From NCBI GenBank assembly GCA_965209015.1, contig OZ242367.1, positions 1,612,001 through 1,676,000 on the forward strand: a DNA stretch of 64,000 bases. The letters are read 5' to 3'. Below the pieces are notes generated by a model, which saw nothing but the letters and a program-made list of their open reading frames with translations, ran no database searches and was not told the origin of the DNA. This stretch comes from Bin80 sp965209015 (GTDB lineage Bacteria > Bacteroidota > Rhodothermia > Rhodothermales > Bin80). Shown piece after piece: positions 15,362 to 24,268 of this stretch (position 1 is the stretch's first letter; the number at the start of each line of letters is the position of its first letter). The position numbers and the translations under genes are program-made.

Positions 15362-17572
15362 ATGAGATATAGCAAACCTAACCTATGCACCCTCCTCATA
15401 TGCTTGTTGTTGGTGGGTATTGCGGAACCAGTGAGTGCTCAGGAGGCTCGTAGTTTGGTTGTAGGTCCCATATTCTACTCCACAAATGAGGCAATGACAG
15501 ATGACGGTTTAAGTTGGCCTCGCGATCGTCCCGTAAGCGGGGCCAGAAGGGCCATGCTAGATGTGAATGCTGTCATAATTGGTGTAGAGCGTACCTGGAC
15601 AGATGCAAGCAATGTAACACGTGACATTCAAGTGGCTCAGATCGGTCGTCGGAAATTTTCCGATATTGAATTGGTGACTCCCGCAGTCCCTGACGCATTT
15701 AGGCGAACATTCCGAACACCATATCCGGCAAAAATTTTGGATGGAAATGAATGGACTCCTCAGTTGGCGAAGGATGATCCTGTAGATTCAAATCTACCCT
15801 CAGATATCGTAATCTACAGCCATTTGAATACTTGGACAGGTATTGACATAGAGCGCCGAATCTATGGATTTACGAATGATGATCATGATGATTATATCAT
15901 CTTGGAGTATCGGTTTACGAATGTTTCTGGTGAAGTACGAAACAATGTTTACTTTGGTTTGCAGGCTCAAACTCATGCGAATACCTATTATCCAGCCGAC
16001 ATCTGGGGTAACTATTACGGAGCCACGTATGCCAAATACGCTGCCGGTGATCCTTCGGCCGACTCTTTGCGCCTATGGTATTCATGGGATGCCGATCAGA
16101 CCAGTAATACGTCAGTTGATACCAGAGCGAAACCTGGGGGCCTTTGGGGACAACTCCAAGAACCTCAATTCTTTGGTCATGTGGTACTCCATGCCGACAC
16201 CTCACCGTCCGATGAAACCGACGATCCCTCACAGCCACGAAAAGCTGGTTGGTCACAACGCGAGTTAGCCCCTGATCTAAATGTCGCTGGGCATGAAGAT
16301 ATTTATGCCTACCTGAAAGATGGATGGGATTCTGCAAATCCCGGTGCTTACGGGGTTACCGTAGACGAAACGGGAACAGTTATCCCACAGGGTCCTTATC
16401 GTATACTTGATCCTAACCTAGGTCCCTCGGGTGATCCAAGCGTAGATATCAATAATACAACTCAGTTCGATCCCTTGACAGAACAAGAGAAGACTGCTCT
16501 ATTTAGTTTTGGACCCTATACGCTCAATCCAGGCGAAGATATCCGTATTGTCACTGCATATGTTGGGGGCAGTATTCCTTATCGGTGGGCAATTGATGCT
16601 GGTGCAGCGTACTTGAATGGCAATCCTCAGCAGTTGCCTCTAGTTCCTCTTCCCTATGACATACCGAATTACGACGGTAGGTATTTGAATCCTCTGAATC
16701 CAGATGAACTTAATGCGATTCGTACTTATGTAAACGGTCAGGTTGTTGCCCCCCAAGGCTCAACTCTGGATAAAGCCACCAAAAATGCCGTAATTGACTT
16801 AAGTCGTCCACTGATGTTTCTAAATGCCAGTAAAGCGGTTCGTACCTGGAAGAGTGGTAACGTCAAATATGGGCAGGGATCATTTAATGTCCCATTTGCA
16901 CCTGCATCTCCATCGATCACCGGATTTTCTGAGGGTGATCAGGTGCGTCTAAACTGGGGAAATGAAGCAAATGAAGACATGCGTTCCTCTCCTGTGGCAA
17001 GCTATCGTATTTATCGGGAGGCAACCAGACCTGCCGCTCTTGCATCTCCTACGGACACAACGTTTTTGCTTCATGAAGAGTTACCCGCTGGCACACGCGA
17101 GTATGTAGATACACGCGTGACACGTGGTGAAGATTATTACTATTACATCGTAGCCGTCAATAGCGATGGAATAGAGGGTAGTCGATTCTTGAATCGAACG
17201 GGTGTAACAAGTGATAAATTCCTTGAAGCCCTTACCCCCACTCGTACTCCTGACGATAACTGGCAAGAGAATGTGGTGGTGGTTCCTAACCCCTATCACT
17301 CTCGTGGGGCTTTCAATTATGAAGAAGCAAGACGTCTCACTTTCCTGAACTTGCCTGCATATGCGAATATTCATATATACACCGTCACTGGAGATCGAGT
17401 TCAAACTATAGAACATCGTTCCGGCACCGGTGATGCAGATTGGGAACGACAGCAAACATTTAGTACCACGCAGATTGTGAGTGGGATATATATCTACGTT
17501 GTAGAAGAGCTAGACGAATCTGGAAGTCCAACTGGCAACCAAGTCGTCGAAAAGTTTGTGGTCATCAAATAA
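15362..17572 (+). CDS. Secreted protein with FN3-like and T9SS-type C-terminal domains
   Basis: A 736-residue exported protein of unknown activity. The signal peptide ends at EPVSAQ. A large N-terminal domain (about 30-510) contains LEYRFTNVSGEVRNNVYFGLQ-like beta-rich sequence and many aromatic residues. About 520-620 looks like a fibronectin type III fold (RLNWGNEANEDM...YYYYIVAVNSDG). The last ~115 residues resemble a type IX secretion sorting/cap domain: VVVVPNPYHSRG, IHIYTVTGDRVQTIEH, VSGIYIYVVEE and a terminal EKFVVIK. It probably leaves the cell through T9SS and stays at the surface with the receptor. It is cotranscribed with the PorV/PorQ-family gene 10 bases downstream. Confidence 0.8.
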   Translation: MRYSKPNLCTLLICLLLVGIAEPVSAQEARSLVVGPIFYSTNEAMTDDGLSWPRDRPVSGARRAMLDVNAVIIGVERTWTDASNVTRDIQVAQIGRRKFSDIELVTPAVPDAFRRTFRTPYPAKILDGNEWTPQLAKDDPVDSNLPSDIVIYSHLNTWTGIDIERRIYGFTNDDHDDYIILEYRFTNVSGEVRNNVYFGLQAQTHANTYYPADIWGNYYGATYAKYAAGDPSADSLRLWYSWDADQTSNTSVDTRAKPGGLWGQLQEPQFFGHVVLHADTSPSDETDDPSQPRKAGWSQRELAPDLNVAGHEDIYAYLKDGWDSANPGAYGVTVDETGTVIPQGPYRILDPNLGPSGDPSVDINNTTQFDPLTEQEKTALFSFGPYTLNPGEDIRIVTAYVGGSIPYRWAIDAGAAYLNGNPQQLPLVPLPYDIPNYDGRYLNPLNPDELNAIRTYVNGQVVAPQGSTLDKATKNAVIDLSRPLMFLNASKAVRTWKSGNVKYGQGSFNVPFAPASPSITGFSEGDQVRLNWGNEANEDMRSSPVASYRIYREATRPAALASPTDTTFLLHEELPAGTREYVDTRVTRGEDYYYYIVAVNSDGIEGSRFLNRTGVTSDKFLEALTPTRTPDDNWQENVVVVPNPYHSRGAFNYEEARRLTFLNLPAYANIHIYTVTGDRVQTIEHRSGTGDADWERQQTFSTTQIVSGIYIYVVEELDESGSPTGNQVVEKFVVIK

Positions 17573-17582
17573 AGAGAATACC

Positions 17583-18632
17583 ATGAGAAATCTAAAGACT
17601 TCCTTATTGTGTGCAATTCTGCTTTGCCTCTTGAATGCTACACCGGTTTTATCCCAGGCTGTGAAATATGCACAAGCTGGATTAGGCTTTCTTCAAATTG
17701 CCCCATCAGCTGATGTTGCGGCGCTCGGTGGTACTTATGTTGGCGTCACTGGAAAATCTACTTCAATTTTTTCAAATCCTGCTGGACTTGCCTCGGTTGA
17801 GGGGATAGATGTATCGGCAGGGTATGTCGCCTGGATCGCAGACATAGCAATGTATAGTATGGTAGCTGCACTCGAGGTTGAAAATGTTGGTGTATTTGGT
17901 CTAAGTCTTATATCTATGGATTATGGAACCTTGAAAGGTACCCGTCCCTGGCAAGCTGGAGATGACCCCGGTTTGCGAGATCAAGGTTTTATTGATTTAG
18001 GTAGCTTTTCTGTAAATGATCTCGCATTGGGTATCGCATACGGCCGTGCCATCACCTCGCAGTTCTTTGTGGGAGCAAATTTACGTTACGCCCGTCAAGA
18101 CTTAAGTCCAGACATTAATGTTGCAATTATTGATGCAATCACGGGAGAAATCATTGACAATAGTGAAAATGTGGTTACTAATTTCGTCTTTGATTTTGGA
18201 ACGATTTACTATCCTGGGTTTCATGATTTACGTTTTGGAGCGTCGTTACGAAATTTCTCAAATCAGAGTGACTATTACGATCAGCGGTTTGAACTACCTC
18301 TCACCCTTGACTTTGGGATTGCAATGGATCTACTCAAATTGTTTCAAAATTCATCAGGTTCAAGCAACAGTCAGTTAACTTTTGCTGCTGATTGGGTTCA
18401 TCCTCGAGATTATACCGAACGTCTACATGTTGGCCTTGAATTTGGTTTTATTAATACGTTCTTTCTCCGTGGAGGCTACAAGTTCAACTATGATGAGGAA
18501 AGTGTGACAGCTGGATTAGGGGTGAATCTAAATACCGGAGGATATGGTCTCCGTGTAGATTATTCCTATTCAGCTTTTGGCGATTTCTTTGGCGCTGCAA
18601 ACCGACTCTCCGTTTCGCTCTTGCTTAAATAA
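17583..18632 (+). CDS. PorV/PorQ-family outer-membrane beta-barrel protein
   Basis: A 349-residue outer-membrane protein from the ATG at 17583 (signal peptide ending PVLSQA). It has the family opening KYAQAGLGFLQIAPSADVAAL followed by GGTYVGVTGKSTSIFSNPAGLA, the PorV/PorQ/UPF0164 hallmark of small, Gly/Asn-rich surface turns. Alternating beta-strands follow and the protein ends RLSVSLLLK. In T9SS, PorV shuttles cargo to the PorU sortase. This is a paralogue dedicated to the cassette rather than the PorV gene at 63892. The upstream start at 17556 overlaps the previous gene and lacks a signal peptide at its N-terminus. Confidence 0.85.
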   Translation: MRNLKTSLLCAILLCLLNATPVLSQAVKYAQAGLGFLQIAPSADVAALGGTYVGVTGKSTSIFSNPAGLASVEGIDVSAGYVAWIADIAMYSMVAALEVENVGVFGLSLISMDYGTLKGTRPWQAGDDPGLRDQGFIDLGSFSVNDLALGIAYGRAITSQFFVGANLRYARQDLSPDINVAIIDAITGEIIDNSENVVTNFVFDFGTIYYPGFHDLRFGASLRNFSNQSDYYDQRFELPLTLDFGIAMDLLKLFQNSSGSSNSQLTFAADWVHPRDYTERLHVGLEFGFINTFFLRGGYKFNYDEESVTAGLGVNLNTGGYGLRVDYSYSAFGDFFGAANRLSVSLLLK

Positions 18633-19430
18633 AGTACTGGCTCTACATTCCTGTACCATTCAGCGGACTGTCCCATAGGATTGTACATATCCTTCAAGAT
18701 CAATAGGTAATCGTGATTGTTCTTGGATACATTCGTTAGGTGTAATGGAGCAGGCGAGAAGTAGCTCTGTAGTTAAACTGAATGAGGTACGCGTCCTGTC
18801 TTTTCTTTGATTCAGGGTACTTCGTCTTGCTAAGATTTTCCGGTCTGGTGGCTGCACTTCTGTCTGTGTCTTTACAGTCTTCTAACGTGTTTCCTTTTTT
18901 CCGCGGCGAATTGGATTATTCTTTCGTTCAATAATTCGTTATGTACGGAAGTTACCCCCATTTTCTGAGGCGAAACCCTCCCCACATGAATCATAGCCCG
19001 GCTTCACTTTTTTACGGGGTAGAATTCAAGGTCTCCTATTATCTTTTTACCGTGAGCCTCAACCAAAGACTCGCATTTGCGGATTCTTGAGCATAAGAGC
19101 GTTGTGGCAGGACTCTCACACCGGACTCAACAGAATGGAAAAGCTGGCCCGTCGCTTTTCAAGAGTTGGTCGTTTGATTTTGATCATACGGATACGATTC
19201 AGCATTCCTCCCGAGGATAGTCTCTTCAACCGAATTTTACATTGCGAAATTTGAGAATACCAATGATTGGATTCAGAAAATGGGAAATAAGGTATGAATC
19301 CATTCTGATTCAGCTAAGTAATATTGGTGGTTCCAATAATCCGTTTGCATTATGGAGTCTGTGACTCATTGATTCAACCAGAACCGGTATTGTCTGTCTG
19401 TAATTTCTAAGTAAAGTTAAACTAAAGTGA
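18633..19430. other. 798-base region without a recognisable gene
   Basis: No ORF in either strand looks protein-like and no tRNA or known ncRNA fold was seen. The only structure is a perfect 8-base inverted repeat, TGGATTCA (19268-19275) and TGAATCCA (19295-19302), about 130 bases upstream of queA. The region probably holds the queA promoter and possibly decayed sequence. Confidence 0.4.
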
Positions 19431-20501
19431 ATGCTGAGTACGGGAATTGAGCGTCTCAAACTAACACATTTTCAGTATGAGGTTCCCAAAGAGCTGATTG
19501 CCAAGTATCCTGCTGATCCCAGAGATTCATCCCGATTGATGGTTGTGAATCGGGCGGATGAGACCATAGAGCATCGTCATTTCTATGATATCAGTGAGTA
19601 CTTTTCCAACGGCGATGTATTAGTTGTGAATGATACCAAGGTTTTTCCAGCTCGATTGTATGGAAAAAAAGAGAAAACAGGTGCAGAAATTGAAGTGTTC
19701 TTATTAAGAGAGCTTAATTCTCAGAGTAGACTCTGGGATGTAATCGTTGATCCCGCACGGAAAATTCGAATTGGGAACAAACTCTTTTTTAACAACGGTC
19801 TTGCAGCTGAAGTCATTGATAATACTACCTCGCGTGGTCGTACGATTCGGTTCGACTGTGATGGTGATAATGAAACACTGTATCGCCTGATTGACCAAGA
19901 AGGAACTACTCCCTTACCACCTTACATCAAAAGAGAGGTAGAAGCAGCAGATGACGCCCGGTATCAGACGATTTTTGCAGAGCATCGTGGAGCAGTGGCA
20001 GCACCGACGGCTGGACTCCATTTTACACCCAGGTTAGTGAATGAGTTGACTGAGAAAGGAGTTCAGTTCGTTCCAATCACCCTGCATGTGGGATTGGGGA
20101 CTTTCAGCAATGTAGGGGTTGAGGACCTGACGAAGCATCGCATGAATTCCGAATACTACTCAGTGCCGGAGTTGACTGCAAATTCGGTAAACCAAGCCCT
20201 TGATTCAAGTATCAACAAAGTGACAATTTGTGGAACGACAGTGGTGCGTGCGGTGGAAACCAGCCTTACGATTTCGCGTCACCTGAAAGCCAAATCTGGC
20301 TGGACAGATAAGTTTATTTACCCTCCATATGAATTCGCCGTAACCGAGCGACTCATTACTAATTTTCACATGCCTGCCAGTACACTCATGATGCTCACTG
20401 CTGCATTTACTGGGTATGAACTTCTCAAAGAAGCTTATGCAATGGCAATTGAAGAGAAGTACCGCCTCTACTCTTTTGGTGATGCAATGTTGATCATCTG
20501 A
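19431..20501 (+). CDS. queA: S-adenosylmethionine:tRNA ribosyltransferase-isomerase
   Basis: QueA transfers and isomerises the ribose of SAM onto 7-aminomethyl-7-deazaguanine in tRNA, giving epoxyqueuosine at wobble position 34. The 356-residue product matches the family: FQYEVPKELIAKYPADPRDSS-type N-terminus, VLVVNDTKVFPARL, TPLPPYIKR, RGAVAAPTAGLHFTP, LHVGLGTF and TNFHMPASTLMMLTAAF. The start at 19431 adds a few residues before the conserved KLTHFQYE. It begins a queA-ispD-ispF-dedA run with tiny gaps. Confidence 0.96.
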   Translation: MLSTGIERLKLTHFQYEVPKELIAKYPADPRDSSRLMVVNRADETIEHRHFYDISEYFSNGDVLVVNDTKVFPARLYGKKEKTGAEIEVFLLRELNSQSRLWDVIVDPARKIRIGNKLFFNNGLAAEVIDNTTSRGRTIRFDCDGDNETLYRLIDQEGTTPLPPYIKREVEAADDARYQTIFAEHRGAVAAPTAGLHFTPRLVNELTEKGVQFVPITLHVGLGTFSNVGVEDLTKHRMNSEYYSVPELTANSVNQALDSSINKVTICGTTVVRAVETSLTISRHLKAKSGWTDKFIYPPYEFAVTERLITNFHMPASTLMMLTAAFTGYELLKEAYAMAIEEKYRLYSFGDAMLII

Positions 20502-20504
20502 CCA

Positions 20505-21188
20505 ATGGTTGCTGTTGTGATTCCAGCGGCAGGAGTAGGTTCGCGTTTGGGGGGAGTACCCAAGCAATTGCGAATCTTGGGCAGTGACTCTGTACTTTTT
20601 CAGGCCGCGCGGACTTTTGATCAGCACCCCGCCGTAACTCAAACCGTTGTCGTAGCATCTCGCGATACATTAGATATCACCGAAGAGATTCTCATGCCTC
20701 TGAGAAAACCCTGCCAAGTGGTTCCAGGAGGGGCAACCCGGCAGGAGTCCGTACGAGCGGGAGTGAATGCTCTCAATGAACCAGTCCATATCGTATTGAT
20801 TCATGATGCCGCTCGTCCCTTTGTCTCAGAGCGACTTATTACGAAGGTAGTTGAATCAACAGAGACTCATGGAGCAGCAGCGGTAGCGATGCCAGTCGCC
20901 GACACCGTACGTTACGGAGAAAGTGGTTTTTTTACCGAATCAATCTCCCGGGAGGGGCTTTATGCTATGCAGACACCTCAAGGGTTTAAATACGATGTGC
21001 TGACGGATGCATTCAGGCGGATAGAAGACAATAATATCCTGGTGGCTACGGATGACGTTGCACTCATGTATCATGTTGGCAAAAAAGTTAAGATTGTTCA
21101 GGGAGATCAAATGAATTTCAAAATAACTACCCAATCGGACTGGGAATGGGCAAAGAAAATGTGGGAAAATATGAATTCAGCCGAATGA
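20505..21188 (+). CDS. ispD: 2-C-methyl-D-erythritol 4-phosphate cytidylyltransferase
   Basis: IspD attaches CMP to MEP in the non-mevalonate isoprenoid pathway. The 227-residue product has the nucleotidyltransferase signature IPAAGVGSRLGG with PKQ after it, VPGGATRQESVRAG, LIHDAARPFVS, and TDDVALM near the C-terminus. The start lies 3 bases after queA. The stop shares ATGA with the ispF start at 21185, so ispD and ispF are coupled. Both MEP-pathway steps are thus encoded together. Confidence 0.96.
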   Translation: MVAVVIPAAGVGSRLGGVPKQLRILGSDSVLFQAARTFDQHPAVTQTVVVASRDTLDITEEILMPLRKPCQVVPGGATRQESVRAGVNALNEPVHIVLIHDAARPFVSERLITKVVESTETHGAAAVAMPVADTVRYGESGFFTESISREGLYAMQTPQGFKYDVLTDAFRRIEDNNILVATDDVALMYHVGKKVKIVQGDQMNFKITTQSDWEWAKKMWENMNSAE

Positions 21189-21673
21189 ATTTCAGAGTAG
21201 GGATTGGATATGACGTTCATCAACTTATTGAAGGACGTCCCCTTATAATAGGTGGAATTACGATCCCTCATTCATTGGGATTAGCGGGTCATTCTGATGC
21301 AGACGTATTGTTGCATGCCATTTGTGATGCTCTTTTGGGTGCAGCAGCCATGGGAGATATTGGGGTGCATTTCCCAGATTCTGATGAACGCTGGAAGGGA
21401 GTAAATAGTCGGGAATTACTCCGTAATGTAAGTACCCTCCTATCGAAAAGAGGATATCAGGTAATCAATGTTGATGCTACTGTTGCACTTGAATTACCAA
21501 AGATTCGCCCCTATATTGATTCAATGAGGCGACTGATTGCCAAAGACTTAGGAATTCAAATTAATCAGGTTTCAGTTAAAGCGACAACCTCTGAGGGATT
21601 AGGCATGGTGGGACGTGAAGAAGGGGCGGCTGCTTGGGCCATTTGTCTACTCTCTGAAGGAATCATTCCTTAG
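21185..21673 (+). CDS. ispF: 2-C-methyl-D-erythritol 2,4-cyclodiphosphate synthase
   Basis: IspF cyclises CDP-ME-2-phosphate to MEcPP, releasing CMP; it is a trimeric zinc enzyme. The 162-residue product shows VGIGYDVHQL (Zn-binding Asp/His), LAGHSDADVLLHAICDALLG, the signature GDIGVHFPDSD, and KATTSEGLGMVGREEG. The ATG at 21185 is inside the ispD stop (ATGA). A longer in-frame reading from 21146 is a shadow extension. Length is normal. Confidence 0.96.
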   Translation: MNFRVGIGYDVHQLIEGRPLIIGGITIPHSLGLAGHSDADVLLHAICDALLGAAAMGDIGVHFPDSDERWKGVNSRELLRNVSTLLSKRGYQVINVDATVALELPKIRPYIDSMRRLIAKDLGIQINQVSVKATTSEGLGMVGREEGAAAWAICLLSEGIIP

Positions 21674-21680
21674 GATCCTT

Positions 21681-22301
21681 ATGGAAGAGTTTTTTTCTCA
21701 ACTCCTTGAAAGAACCACTGAAGTCCCGGTAATCTGGGGATACATGTTGGTTTTTCTGATTGCATGGTTAGAAAATGTTTTTCCTCCTATCCCAGGGGAT
21801 GTACTTGTAGTGTTTGGGGGGTATCTAGCTGCCATTGGTCCGATGGCTCTCTTTCCTATAATCCTATATAGTACATTAGGAGGCACGATTGGATTTATGT
21901 GCATGTACTATATCGGACGCTACGGAGGACCGAAAATCCTTGAGTCAAAAGCTTTGCGCTGGCTACCCGTAGATTCAGTTTCCAGAGTTCAAAATTGGAT
22001 TTCTTCTTGGGGGTACACCGTAGTAGCAGCAAATAGGTTTTTGAGCGGGGCTCGGACTGTGATTTCCTTCACGGTCGGAATCAGCCGAATGCCAGCCTGG
22101 CCCGTAGGACTTCTTGCCTTGTTGAGTGCAGCAGTGTGGGTTAGCTTGATTGCAACGTTGGGCTATTTAGTAGGTGATGAGTGGGAACGCGTTGTAGATT
22201 ACCTATCCCAGTACGGCAAATTGATCTCTGTGCTAATTATCCTCTTTCTTGGTTGGCAATTAATCAAGGCGATCCGGCGGAATCGTTCAGAAAAGCAATA
22301 A
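21681..22301 (+). CDS. DedA-family membrane protein
   Basis: A 206-residue integral membrane protein of the DedA/SNARE-associated family, whose members translocate lipids such as undecaprenyl phosphate or phosphatidylethanolamine. Conserved points are LENVFPPIPGDVLVVFGG near the N-terminus, the TIGFMCMYYIGRYGG segment, and the later NRFLSGARTVISFTVGISRM with the conserved R. The final helix (LISVLIILFLGWQLI) is followed by a basic tail. The ATG at 21681 is 7 bases after ispF. A longer start at 21615 would overlap ispF. The specific lipid is not predictable. Confidence 0.9.
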   Translation: MEEFFSQLLERTTEVPVIWGYMLVFLIAWLENVFPPIPGDVLVVFGGYLAAIGPMALFPIILYSTLGGTIGFMCMYYIGRYGGPKILESKALRWLPVDSVSRVQNWISSWGYTVVAANRFLSGARTVISFTVGISRMPAWPVGLLALLSAAVWVSLIATLGYLVGDEWERVVDYLSQYGKLISVLIILFLGWQLIKAIRRNRSEKQ

Positions 22302-22354
22302 ATCACAATATTTTACGTATATTACTATGCTTTGGTGTAATTGAAAATCTCTTT

Positions 22355-22427
22355 GCTGGCGTAGCTCAGCTGGTAGAGCAGCTGATTTGTAATCAGCAGG
22401 TCGGGGGTTCAAGTCCCTTCGCCAGCT
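22355..22427 (+). tRNA. trnT: tRNA-Thr (anticodon TGT)
   Basis: A 73-base cloverleaf with acceptor stem GCTGGCG/CGCCAGC, anticodon stem GCTGA/TCAGC with loop TTTGTAA (anticodon TGT) and T arm GGGTTCAAGTCCC. CCA is not encoded. It is first of four tRNAs before tuf. Confidence 0.95.
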
Positions 22428-22490
22428 CTTCGTGATCTTATCAAACAGTGGCACAAGAACCAGACAATCTCATACAACGGTTGGAAAGTC

Positions 22491-22572
22491 GGGCAGGTAC
22501 CCAAGTGGCCAACGGGGGCAGACTGTAAATCTGCTGGCTCAGCCTTCGGAGGTTCGAATCCTTCCCTGCCCA
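22491..22572 (+). tRNA. trnY: tRNA-Tyr (anticodon GTA)
   Basis: An 82-base tRNA with a long variable arm, as expected for bacterial tRNA-Tyr. Acceptor GGGCAGG/CCTGCCC, anticodon stem GCAGA/TCTGC with loop CTGTAAA (anticodon GTA) and T arm GGAGGTTCGAATCCTTCC. Confidence 0.95.
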
Positions 22573-22577
22573 CATCT

Positions 22578-22650
22578 GCGGGAGTAGCTCAGTTGGTAGA
22601 GCATTAGCCTTCCAAGCTAAATGTCGCGAGTTCGAACCTCGTCTCCCGCT
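22578..22650 (+). tRNA. trnG: tRNA-Gly (anticodon TCC)
   Basis: A 73-base cloverleaf with acceptor GCGGGAG/CTCCCGC, anticodon stem TTAGC/GCTAA with loop CTTCCAA (anticodon TCC) and a standard GTTCGAAC T arm. It lies 5 bases after tRNA-Tyr. Confidence 0.95.
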
Positions 22651-22662
22651 CAGTAATCTGAT

Positions 22663-22734
<72 letters not shown>

Positions 22735-22762
22735 CCAATCAAACATACATAAATTTTCCCTA

Positions 22763-23953
22763 ATGGCAAAGGAAGTATTTCAACGTACGAAGCCACATGT
22801 GAATGTTGGAACGATCGGACATGTGGATCATGGCAAGACAACTTTGACCGCGGCAATCACGCGGGTATTGAATGATCGATATGGCGGGACGGAGATCCGT
22901 TCATTCGATTCGATTGATAATGCTCCGGAGGAGCGCGAGCGTGGGATCACGATAGCGACGGCCCATGTGGAGTATGAGACATCGGAGCGTCATTACGCGC
23001 ATGTGGACTGTCCCGGGCATGCAGACTATGTGAAGAACATGGTGACGGGTGCGGCGCAGATGGACGGAGCGATCTTGGTGGTAGATGCATCAGATGGCCC
23101 GATGCCCCAGACCCGGGAGCATATTTTGTTGGCCCGTCAGGTAGGGGTTCCCTACATTGTGGTCTTTATGAATAAGGTAGATTTGGTGGATGATGCGGAA
23201 TTATTGGAGTTAGTGGAGATGGAAATTCGGGAGCTCTTGAGTGCCTATGAGTTTCCGGGGGATGATGTTCCGGTCGTTCAGGGCTCCGCACTAGGAGCAT
23301 TGAATGGGGAGTCGGATTGGGAGGAGACGGTGGTGAATTTGATGAGTGCGGTGGATTCGTATGTTCCGACTCCGGATCGGGATAAGGACAAGCCATTTTT
23401 GATGCCAGTGGAGGATGTTTTTTCGATCACAGGTCGTGGCACGGTGGCTACCGGTCGCGTAGAGCGGGGGATTGTGCGTACAGGAGAGAAGGTGGAGATT
23501 GTGGGGATTCGACCTGAGACGACAATGACGACGGTAACGGGGGTAGAGATGTTTCGAAAGATTTTGGATGAGGGGCAGGCAGGCGATAATGTGGGGTTAC
23601 TTTTGCGCGGGATTTCAAAGGATGGAGTTGAGCGTGGTCAGGTGATTGTGCATCCGAATTCGATTGAGCCGCATCAGGAGTTTCGTTGTGAGGTGTATGT
23701 ATTGAGCAAGGATGAGGGAGGTCGTCATACGCCGTTTTTTCCAGGATATCGGCCTCAATTTTATTTTCGGACGACGGATGTGACGGGAGATATTGAGTTA
23801 CCCTCGGGGACGGAGATGGTGATGCCGGGGGACAACACGCAGTTCCGCGTAAAATTGATTCAGCCGGTGGCCATGGAGAAAGGATTGCGTTTTGCGATCC
23901 GTGAAGGAGGCCGGACGGTCGGCGCGGGAGTTGTCACTGAAATTCTTGACTGA
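22763..23953 (+). CDS. tuf: Translation elongation factor EF-Tu
   Basis: EF-Tu is the GTPase that brings aminoacyl-tRNA to the ribosome. The 396-residue protein has G1 GHVDHGKT, the switch I region GITIATAHVEYE, G3 DCPGHADY, G4 NKVD, and domain 2/3 motifs VFSITGRGTVATGRVERG and PVAMEKGLRFAIREGGRTVGAG. It is flanked by tRNA-Thr and tRNA-Trp. Its codons strongly favour G at the third position (GTG, TTG, GAG, ACG). In the line starting 23461 I hand-count 27 G and 7 C in 60 bases, unlike its neighbours. No Shine-Dalgarno sequence is visible before the ATG. Confidence 0.98.
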   Translation: MAKEVFQRTKPHVNVGTIGHVDHGKTTLTAAITRVLNDRYGGTEIRSFDSIDNAPEERERGITIATAHVEYETSERHYAHVDCPGHADYVKNMVTGAAQMDGAILVVDASDGPMPQTREHILLARQVGVPYIVVFMNKVDLVDDAELLELVEMEIRELLSAYEFPGDDVPVVQGSALGALNGESDWEETVVNLMSAVDSYVPTPDRDKDKPFLMPVEDVFSITGRGTVATGRVERGIVRTGEKVEIVGIRPETTMTTVTGVEMFRKILDEGQAGDNVGLLLRGISKDGVERGQVIVHPNSIEPHQEFRCEVYVLSKDEGGRHTPFFPGYRPQFYFRTTDVTGDIELPSGTEMVMPGDNTQFRVKLIQPVAMEKGLRFAIREGGRTVGAGVVTEILD

Positions 23954-23967
23954 ATCCTCGCGAATTA

Positions 23968-24040
<73 letters not shown>

Positions 24041-24055
24041 CAAATTAATCCAGAA

Positions 24056-24253
24056 ATGAAAAAGTTTATAAATAAAATTCGAAACTACCTTGAAGAGGTA
24101 GCTACTGAAATGCGTAAGGCCAGTTGGCCCCAGCGCAAGGAACTAATTAATCATACGGTGATCACACTTGTGGCAAGCTTCGTACTTGCATTATTCATAT
24201 TTGGTGCCGATCGAGTGATTAGTTACGTTCTAGATGTGATTTATCCAGGTTAA
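24056..24253 (+). CDS. secE: Preprotein translocase subunit SecE
   Basis: SecE clamps SecY in the inner-membrane translocon. The 65-residue product has the conserved cytoplasmic amphipathic helix with VATEMRKASWPQRKELINHT and a single C-terminal membrane segment (VITLVASFVLALFIFGAD). This is the short single-span form seen in most bacteria other than gamma-proteobacteria. The ATG at 24056 follows tRNA-Trp; a longer start at 24014 would lie inside the tRNA. It precedes nusG by 15 bases. Confidence 0.95.
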   Translation: MKKFINKIRNYLEEVATEMRKASWPQRKELINHTVITLVASFVLALFIFGADRVISYVLDVIYPG

Positions 24254-24268
24254 TTGTCGTAAAACAGA

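Noticed and set aside
15915..16337. 140-residue minus-strand reading
   Set aside because: It is antisense to the T9SS-like secreted protein and His/Arg-rich; no support.
18660..18857. 65-residue minus-strand reading in the gap before queA
   Set aside because: It has no signal, motif or start-site support and is not followed by a related gene.
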